DNA of 32,111 nucleotides, from contig REDJ01000120.1 in NCBI GenBank assembly GCA_007693555.1, forward strand, positions 1 through 32,111, in the 5' to 3' direction. Both the position numbers and the translations under genes were made by a program. The DNA is from Bacteroidota bacterium. GTDB taxonomy: Bacteria > Bacteroidota > Bacteroidia > Bacteroidales > UBA7960. Below are positions 26,930 to 32,111 of the stretch, one piece after another; position 1 is the stretch's first letter, and the number at the start of each line of letters is the position of its first letter. The notes under the pieces are model-generated. The model did no database searches, was not told where the DNA came from, and was given only the letters and a program-made list of their open reading frames with translations.

Positions 26930-28255
26930 TTATTCTTTTACAATTTTTCTTATACTATTTTGTCCGTTTAGAAAATAAACTTTTACAACATACAAGCCGG
27001 GAATCATATGTTCAAATAATAATTTCGCATTCAAATCCATTACTTCAATCCTGTCAATAATTTGGCCATGCATATTATAAATTTTAATCCATTCGATTTT
27101 CATTTCTGATTCTATCATCAAAGAAACGGAAACAGGATTAGGAAAAAGTTTAACGGATGATTCTGAAGATTTTTTATCCGGTATACTCACTGCATCACAG
27201 AAAAGATCATTTACATATTCCCATATTGCATCATTAAGCATATAAGGAACCAAAGAGCCATCCGGTGATTCACCCATTCTTATCCAAACCATATTCTCCG
27301 AAGGAGTTACATTCAAAATCTGTCCGTTCATACCCAGGGCTGAAATCATGTCGGGTGGAGCATTGGGGCTTAAGAAGCCATCAAAAACCAATTGAGTCTG
27401 TGGCACCATATATGACGATTTTCCATTTAACCACCATAAATAGCCGTATGCTTCATTGATTGATTGGGATGTGGTTATCATCTGGTTGAAATAGGCAGTA
27501 TCTGACATAATTGTATTACCATTCCAAATCCCGTTATTAAGTATGAGCAAACCGAAACGAGCCATACTTCTTGCGTTACTGAAAAAAACATTGTTATACC
27601 CTAAATCAACAAATGCGCCATTCATTCCTGTGGGAACTTTCAGTTTTTGATGTGTATAAAAATTGGGTGTAAAACCTGTCGCATTTTCAATAACATTACC
27701 CAGTAATGTATAAGGCGCATTATGATAGGCCCATCTTGTACCCGGTTCAGCTTTGTATATCAGACAGGTATCCAGAGTACAAATGCCTTCCTCCACTTCA
27801 TCATCCAGTCCGGTGGTCATGGTAAGCTGATGCCAGATAGTAATTTGTGCTTCCTGTTCGGGAGTTGTGGCTGTCCAGCCTTCACCCAGGTAATCAGAAG
27901 TGGAATCGTGAATGTTAAGATAATTCTCCTGTTGTGCCATTCCTACCATAAAAGCCGTAATTGTTTTTCCGGCTGAAGCCCAATACCAGTTATCGTTTTG
28001 TTCAAAATCTCCGAAATATTTCTCAAGGACAATCTTGCCATCTTTCAGCAGTATAAAGGCCTTGCTGTTATTTGAATCGAGAAAATCATAAAGAGTTTCA
28101 ATTTTATCATTGCACCAACCCAGCGAGTTTGGTGAAAGAGTATCCCAGTTGTCGCCGGTTACAGGAGGAAAATACAATTCCTGACTCATGCCCTGAAACA
28201 AAATTAAGGTTGCAAAATAAAATGTAAGGACGGCTTTATAAAACTTTTTATGCAC
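26930..28255 (-). CDS. secreted serine hydrolase (beta-lactamase/class C-like) with T9SS type A sorting domain
   Basis: A 441-residue exported protein. A signal peptide about 1-25 (hydrophobic AVLTFYFATLILF, cleavage near GMSQ) leads to a class C beta-lactamase/DD-peptidase fold. The catalytic SxxK is SAGK (S94, K97, in WYWASAGKTITAF), and the second motif YxN is YHN (Y177, N179). The family covers esterases, D-amino-acid amidases and penicillin-binding-like enzymes, so the substrate is open. The last 75 residues or so are a type A sorting domain (KLFPNPVSVSL..., IKIYNMHGQII, MIPGLYVVKV, IRKIVKE), predicting type IX export and surface anchoring. The only start that fits is GTG: TAA lies in frame immediately before it, and the next ATG would cut into the signal. 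The upstream bases are a queE remnant, so the original start region may have been altered. Confidence 0.9.
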   Translation of the reverse strand: MHKKFYKAVLTFYFATLILFQGMSQELYFPPVTGDNWDTLSPNSLGWCNDKIETLYDFLDSNNSKAFILLKDGKIVLEKYFGDFEQNDNWYWASAGKTITAFMVGMAQQENYLNIHDSTSDYLGEGWTATTPEQEAQITIWHQLTMTTGLDDEVEEGICTLDTCLIYKAEPGTRWAYHNAPYTLLGNVIENATGFTPNFYTHQKLKVPTGMNGAFVDLGYNNVFFSNARSMARFGLLILNNGIWNGNTIMSDTAYFNQMITTSQSINEAYGYLWWLNGKSSYMVPQTQLVFDGFLSPNAPPDMISALGMNGQILNVTPSENMVWIRMGESPDGSLVPYMLNDAIWEYVNDLFCDAVSIPDKKSSESSVKLFPNPVSVSLMIESEMKIEWIKIYNMHGQIIDRIEVMDLNAKLLFEHMIPGLYVVKVYFLNGQNSIRKIVKE

Positions 28256-28487
28256 TTAGAGAGATTATTTAATTATATGAATTTACAAAACATTGAACCA
28301 GAGTCAACTTTAAACTGGAAAAACTTAATTATCTATTTTAAATCAGATTGTTATTTGAAAATAAATATGCCATTTGTAAAAATATATTATAATCAAATCC
28401 TGATTATAAATCTCTGTCTGATGATTATTAGTATTTTGAAATTGCCATTTTTTTTACGACGCTATAAAGGGAGAAGCAATTACTCTT
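28256..28487 (+). pseudogene. decayed 5' remnant of queE with its upstream region
   Basis: The segment aligns along its whole length with 29402-29636, the promoter region and first 40 or so codons of the intact queE. AATTTACAAAACATTGAAC (28280-28298) is identical to 29425-29443. ATGCCATTTGTAAAA (28367) corresponds to the queE start ATGCAATTTGTAAAA (29511). Codons at 28449-28481 read FFYDAIKGEAI against FFYDTIQGEGI at queE 30-40, with 8 of 11 identical. Between these, small deletions and an in-frame stop break the frame, and the -7 box (TAAATTTG in queE) is changed to TAAACTGG. The remnant stops where the convergent thuA gene ends. It lacks the radical-SAM cysteines and cannot encode a working enzyme. 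Confidence 0.85.
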
Positions 28488-29244
28488 TTTTTCCGGCAGT
28501 CCACAAAATTGCACCTTTTAAATGCTTGATAAAAAGTGAATCAGAATAAAGTTCTTTTGGATGACCCAGTGCCGTTTGAAAAATAATTCCCTGCCCAACA
28601 TGTTTGTACCATACCAATGGGTGGTCACCCTTAAGATGACTAACACCATGAAACCATTCGTTATAATCGACTTCATAACTAAATTCATCAATGGAGATAA
28701 GTACATACACATCTTCTCGCGGGTTGCGGTCAAAAAAGTACCATTCGTCTTCAATTACCCAGATTGAATCAGGAAAAAAGGCAGTGGACGGGTGGTTCCT
28801 GTCTTCAATGATAAGCTTGCCCTCCTGTACGGGTGGATGACCAACGAAAACCGCGCCAAGGTTGTCAATATACCATTCCCATTCATTTTCTGTAACGGTG
28901 CCTGTATGAATGGTTAGCAAGCCTCCTCCTTGCTCAACAAAATGTTCAATGGCCTGTTTTTGGTCATCGTCAAAAATATTTCCCGTGGTTTGCAGAAAAA
29001 TGATCAGGTCCAGGGTGTCCAGATTATCTTTTGTGAAAAAAACCGGGTCTTCAGTATGATATAATTGCCAGTTATTTTCTTTTGCAAGGTTTTTAATTAC
29101 ATTTACTGCAAGGGGAATATTATCGTGTCGGAAACCTTCGGTTTGGGTGGTTACGGCTATGTTCATTCTTTCTTTATCTGATTGTGGTGTGCATGCTGTC
29201 ATTGCTAATAGCAGCAATAAAATACCGGTTATAATTCTTTCCAT
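28480..29244 (-). CDS. ThuA-like lipoprotein
   Basis: A 254-residue protein of the ThuA family, which has a class I glutamine amidotransferase-like fold. A type II signal ends in the lipobox MTAC (C18), so it should be a periplasmic or surface lipoprotein. Family blocks are TEGFRHDNIPLA (35-46), LDLIIFLQTTGN, FVEQGGGLLTIHTGT (102-116), VFVGHPPVQEGKL (132-144), DEWYFF (166-171) and HPLVWYKHVGQGIIFQTALGHPKELY (208-233). ThuA proteins are linked to sugar metabolism (trehalose utilisation, 3-keto sugars), but the reaction of exported Bacteroidota members is not established. No transporter or dehydrogenase lies beside it. Its 3' end abuts the queE remnant and its 5' side faces intact queE, so it sits inside a rearranged locus. 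Confidence 0.85.
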   Translation of the reverse strand: MERIITGILLLLLAMTACTPQSDKERMNIAVTTQTEGFRHDNIPLAVNVIKNLAKENNWQLYHTEDPVFFTKDNLDTLDLIIFLQTTGNIFDDDQKQAIEHFVEQGGGLLTIHTGTVTENEWEWYIDNLGAVFVGHPPVQEGKLIIEDRNHPSTAFFPDSIWVIEDEWYFFDRNPREDVYVLISIDEFSYEVDYNEWFHGVSHLKGDHPLVWYKHVGQGIIFQTALGHPKELYSDSLFIKHLKGAILWTAGKKE

Positions 29245-29401
29245 TTGTATAATTGTTCGCCAATTTTAATTGCTAAATAATCTTTTTGGTTTTAATGGCA
29301 ATTTGTTTGTCTTTTTCCCGTATTTATTGTTTTAAAGGGTACTTTCTTCAAGCAGAGGTTATTAAATATAATGCGGAATAGCTTTTACATATATTATGTT
29401 C

Positions 29402-29636
29402 AAAAGACTATTTTTAATTATGTAAATTTACAAAACATTGAACTTGTGTCTGCTTTAAATTTGATAATCTTAATTACCTGGTTCAAATCAACCTGTTTTC
29501 TATTATTACTATGCAATTTGTAAAAACGATAATATCATCACATCCTGATTTTAAAAAGCCCCTGCCCGAAGATGTTCCCTTTCTTGAAATAGCAGAATTT
29601 TTTTACGACACCATACAGGGAGAAGGAATCAATCTT
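29402..29636 (+). repeat. intact copy of the sequence duplicated at 28256-28487
   Basis: The region upstream of queE and its first codons forms a direct repeat with the decayed copy about 1.15 kb to the left. The unit between the two copies is thuA with its upstream bases. This copy keeps an open reading frame and a -7 box. Confidence 0.8.
29456..29463 (+). promoter_or_regulatory. -7 box of queE
   Basis: TAAATTTG fits TAnnTTTG and predicts a leader of about 43 bases. The TTG at 29438-29440 is only 15 bases upstream, so the -33 element is unsure. The box is destroyed in the remnant copy. Confidence 0.4.
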
Positions 29637-30278
29637 GGACAACCTGCTGCTTTCCTCAGAGTACAGCATTGCACGCAAAACTGCTGGTGGTGCGACACCA
29701 AAGAGGTATGGAGAGCCGGGAATCCTTATACTTTTGAAGAACTATGGAAATTGATTTACCAGACCGATTTGGTGAGCAAACTGCGCAGCGGACAACATCT
29801 GATACTCACCGGGGGAAGCCCTATGAAACAACAAAAAGGACTCACCCTTTTCCTTCAGTCCTTTAAAGAAAGGTACGGCTTTAAGCCATTCACCGAGATC
29901 GAAAATGAATGCACGCTGATGCCCGATCCGGAGTTTACCCGGCTTATCGACGTATGGAACAACAGTCCCAAACTCAAACACAGCGGCAACCCTGACAAAC
30001 TTCGATATCAGCCTCCAATCATCAAACATCTTTCTTCGCTTGAAAATGCCTGGTTTAAATTCGTAGTAGCCCAGGATGAAGACTGGGATGAGATTGAAGA
30101 ATCGTTCCTGAAGCCCGGTTTAATAAAACGAACTCAAATCATCCTTATGCCGCTGGGTGGCACCCGCGAAGGGCTGCACAGAATCAGAAATACCGTTGTT
30201 GAGATTGCTGTAAGGGAAAGCGTTCGCTATTCATCAAGAGAGCATATTGAGTTGTGGGATAGGAAGACGGGGGTTTAG
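29511..30278 (+). CDS. queE: 7-carboxy-7-deazaguanine synthase (QueE)
   Basis: A radical-SAM enzyme of 255 residues, predicted to convert 6-carboxy-5,6,7,8-tetrahydropterin to 7-carboxy-7-deazaguanine in queuosine synthesis. FFYDTIQGEGINLGQPAAFLR (30-50) is the family opening, with GEG and the substrate-binding Arg. The cluster motif CTQNCWWC (C54, C58, C61) is CxxxCxxC. The SAM segment is LTGGSPMKQ (99-107), with GGSP where many radical-SAM enzymes have GGEP. EIENEC stands for the usual ExE/N block. No queC, queD or queF gene is near, so the pathway must be completed elsewhere. A decayed duplicate of its first part lies at 28256-28487. The start is set by the ATG shared with that copy. Confidence 0.92.
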   Translation: MQFVKTIISSHPDFKKPLPEDVPFLEIAEFFYDTIQGEGINLGQPAAFLRVQHCTQNCWWCDTKEVWRAGNPYTFEELWKLIYQTDLVSKLRSGQHLILTGGSPMKQQKGLTLFLQSFKERYGFKPFTEIENECTLMPDPEFTRLIDVWNNSPKLKHSGNPDKLRYQPPIIKHLSSLENAWFKFVVAQDEDWDEIEESFLKPGLIKRTQIILMPLGGTREGLHRIRNTVVEIAVRESVRYSSREHIELWDRKTGV

Positions 30279-30286
30279 TGATTTTT

Positions 30287-30314
30287 GAAGTCAGATGTTT
30301 GATGTCAAATGTCA
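30287..30314. repeat. degenerate heptamer repeat after queE
   Basis: Four adjacent 7-base units read GAAGTCA, GATGTTT, GATGTCA and AATGTCA, followed by AAC. The unit resembles GATGTCA. The rest of 30279-30464 shows a perfect 10-base palindrome TTCGTACGAA (30387-30396) and an open frame without a start that ends TKTWK-stop near 30454, but no recognisable gene. Confidence 0.55.
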
Positions 30315-30464
30315 AACGGGGATGCTGAGAACCAAAGGTACGAAGTCCCGGCTATGCGGAATCGATAAACATAATTTCAATTCACGTTCGTACGAAATCA
30401 AATGCAGGGACCCATATTTAGGATATAATATGTTGACGAAGACCTGGAAATGAGAATAAAATGA

Positions 30465-31508
30465 TTAAGGTCTCTCTGCCAGTACATAGTTAGCCATAGT
30501 AATGAAATAGTCATTGATGATCCCATAAATATCAAACCACTCCCATATAATAATTTTTCTTGGATTTTCCGGGCGTTCTACCCATCTACCATCAAGGAAT
30601 ATGGGGGCGGGATGCTGGTATTGTTCTCCCCAATTGGGGTTTTTTACAATGGCCACGGCAGCCTGATCAAACAAGGATCTGGCCGGAGGATCACCCCACA
30701 TTTGGTAATGAGTGAATAAATCAACTGAATAATCTCCCCAATTGTAAAATTCTCCTCCATGCCTTCCGGTGACCGGCTCATCAATTTGGGGTCCCTTGCC
30801 TGGCATACGATGAAAAATCTGCGCCTGGGTTACTTTCACGGCATCGGTTCCGGAGGGGTCGCCATAGCGAACAGTTACCATTTCGAAAGAAACATCCAAA
30901 TCAAGAATATAATTCATGGAAGGAATGTCCCAGTCCTGGTTGTGCTCACCTGGTTCGGGGTAGTTGGAGCCCAACCATACAATGCGCAACCTTTCGGCAA
31001 TAAGCGGCTCTTTAAGCAAGGCCAGGGCAATATTTGTAAGCTTACCAACGGGTAGCAGGATAAGCTCCTGGTTGCGCTCGCGCATGGCCTGCTCAATGAT
31101 AAAGTCCACCGCTTCATGGCCGTCGAAGTCGGGCTGATCAATAAAGGGTCTGATCTCTTCAAAGGAGCCTTGCGCACCGGTCAGCAGGGGAATGCGATCG
31201 AAAACACCGCACAGTTGCATAACCCGTTTGGCTTCGTCGTAATGGTCGCTCACAGGCGAAAAGGTATCGTATCCGTCAGGATCGCTGGTGGCATTAACGG
31301 TTACCCCTTCCACAGCAAAATAATCGCCATTGAATAGCAGGTAGGCAAGGGCATGCTGATCGTCCACCTCATTATTGGCGTCGGTATCGAAGATCACATG
31401 ATAGCGAATGACTTTTTCTTCTGTTTGGTCATTGCTATTAGCGCAGGAGGTTGCCAGAAATACAGGTAAAAAAAGAAGGGCCAGGGATTTGAAATAAGGA
31501 GTTTTCAT
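30465..31508 (-). CDS. nucleoside hydrolase superfamily lipoprotein
   Basis: A 347-residue exported protein with a type II signal ending in the lipobox ATSC (C22). The mature N-terminus carries the calcium-binding aspartate cluster of nucleoside hydrolases in the variant form FDTDANNEVDDQHALAYLL (D41, D43, D49, D50). Two residues are inserted relative to the classic DTDPGxDDA, resembling the DUF1593-type spacing. Further family features are VEGVTVNATSD, ELILLPVGKLTNIALAL (the helix after the ribose site), RIVWLGSNYPEPG, and DQAAVAIVKNP at the position of the late catalytic segment. It should split N-glycosidic bonds of nucleosides or related ribosides outside the inner membrane, but substrate choice cannot be read. 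It lies 102 bases downstream of a probable glycoside hydrolase gene in the same direction and may be co-expressed with it. Confidence 0.85.
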   Translation of the reverse strand: MKTPYFKSLALLFLPVFLATSCANSNDQTEEKVIRYHVIFDTDANNEVDDQHALAYLLFNGDYFAVEGVTVNATSDPDGYDTFSPVSDHYDEAKRVMQLCGVFDRIPLLTGAQGSFEEIRPFIDQPDFDGHEAVDFIIEQAMRERNQELILLPVGKLTNIALALLKEPLIAERLRIVWLGSNYPEPGEHNQDWDIPSMNYILDLDVSFEMVTVRYGDPSGTDAVKVTQAQIFHRMPGKGPQIDEPVTGRHGGEFYNWGDYSVDLFTHYQMWGDPPARSLFDQAAVAIVKNPNWGEQYQHPAPIFLDGRWVERPENPRKIIIWEWFDIYGIINDYFITMANYVLAERP

Positions 31509-31610
31509 TTTTAATTGGGTTAAGTGAGTAAAATTATTTTTCTGGATGTCAGTATTTGATGCAGGATTATTTGGTGAATTATTAATTGTGTAATTGGATT
31601 TATCGTGGGT

Positions 31611-32111
31611 TCATTCTAAAACTTTAATCACTGCCACGTACGACCTGTGATCTTTGGGCGTAAGTGTGATGATGCGTTGTGGGCCCCACGAGTCGCTGCC
31701 ATCGTAGTTGTCCCACTGGGGTTCGATGATCTCCTCTTCACTCCAGGTGAGGCTTGCAACATCAAGCCATTTCACCGAAGCTCTAATCGTATGCACCCAT
31801 GGATCCAGATGGACCGTGGCTCTTCCCCCGGGAAAATAGACGGCATATTCTTTCCCCAGATTGGCCATGCAGTATGAATCTACTGAGTTGCCTAAAGTTG
31901 AAAACGCTTCATAGGGCTGGGCATTGAAAATGTCGAATTCGTCAAGGAACATGTTTACCGCGCGCAGGGTTTGCTCTGCCCTTTCGGAGAGTCCAATTCC
32001 CCAGTAAAAATCGCCACCCCTGTGAGCGGGCCTGTGAAAACGTGTGGATGCAGCCCCTCCAAAAATATTTCTCCAGAAACGTTCTACAGCTTCTTTTTCA
32101 GTTCCTGCCGC
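31611..32111 (-). CDS. C-terminal part of a probable glycoside hydrolase with collagen-binding-like domain (partial)
   Basis: An open frame from the right edge of the window to a TGA at 31611 encodes at least 166 residues and has no start inside the window; the internal ATG at 31952 is not the start. The upstream part (RFWRNIFGGAASTRFHRP, then GIGLSERAEQTLRAVNMFLDEFDIF) looks like the end of a TIM-barrel catalytic domain. The tail (SYCMANLGKEYAVYFPGGRATVHLD..., VKWLDVASLTW) resembles the collagen-binding-like beta domain found at the end of DUF4038/GH140-type enzymes in Bacteroidota. The catalytic residues are outside the window, so enzymatic function and substrate remain open. It is co-directional with the nucleoside hydrolase-like lipoprotein gene. 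Confidence 0.6.
   Translation of the reverse strand, partial: AAGTEKEAVERFWRNIFGGAASTRFHRPAHRGGDFYWGIGLSERAEQTLRAVNMFLDEFDIFNAQPYEAFSTLGNSVDSYCMANLGKEYAVYFPGGRATVHLDPWVHTIRASVKWLDVASLTWSEEEIIEPQWDNYDGSDSWGPQRIITLTPKDHRSYVAVIKVLE

Noticed and set aside
28250-28549. 99-codon plus-strand open frame between the serine hydrolase and thuA
   Set aside because: It overlaps the ends of both neighbours and its alignment with queE shows it is a frame through a decayed copy; residues resemble queE only at MPFVK before the frame is lost.

Overview
This window comes from a member of the Bacteroidota, probably a Bacteroidales/Marinilabiliales-like free-living lineage; the exact taxon cannot be read from the sequence. 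The evidence is threefold. Several genes have the Bacteroidota -7 promoter box (TAnnTTTG), and most lack a Shine-Dalgarno sequence. Two proteins carry type IX secretion sorting domains: a type B gliding-motility C-terminal domain, and a type A domain on a serine hydrolase. There are also several lipoproteins and an OstA-like protein of the Bacteroidota type. The DNA is AT-rich by eye. No rRNA, tRNA, CRISPR array, insertion sequence or phage gene was found, and no stretch above 300 bases lacks a gene.

Left third (1-12930, all minus strand): a long co-directional block in transcription order OstA/LptA-like protein, catalytic M16 peptidase, non-catalytic M16 partner, gliding/T9SS type B protein, guaB (with its own -7 box), a double-parvulin periplasmic isomerase, a SurA-N-like lipoprotein, a SurA-like isomerase and a MoxR ATPase. 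Most of these act in envelope and outer-membrane protein or LPS biogenesis. Left of moxR, about 275 bases hold one very good minus-strand promoter and a second -7 box that serve a gene outside the window.

Middle (13112-21785): two sodium-coupled amino-acid transporters in tandem (NSS then AGCS, the latter with an unusual insert of about 110 residues), a secreted Cys-rich metzincin-like protease, a divergent membrane-anchored protein with three helix-hairpin-helix regions, a superoxide dismutase with a lipoprotein signal, ornithine aminotransferase, and a small DCC-family protein. Two clear hairpin terminators separate the dismutase from the convergent rocD.

Right third (21955-32111): an AbiEi/AbiEii type IV toxin-antitoxin pair with a near-leaderless promoter, rlmD, recA (terminator hairpin between them), an HD phosphohydrolase, a secreted serine hydrolase, a ThuA-like lipoprotein, queE, a lipoprotein of the nucleoside hydrolase superfamily, and the C-terminal end of a probable glycoside hydrolase cut by the window edge.

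The most distinctive find is that the bases between the serine hydrolase and thuA (about 28256-28487) are a decayed copy of the queE promoter region and the first 40 or so queE codons. The thuA gene is therefore bracketed by a queE remnant and the intact queE in direct orientation. No complete new defence or biosynthetic system is evident; the strongest leads are this rearrangement, the transporter insert, the lipidated dismutase and the variant metzincin.
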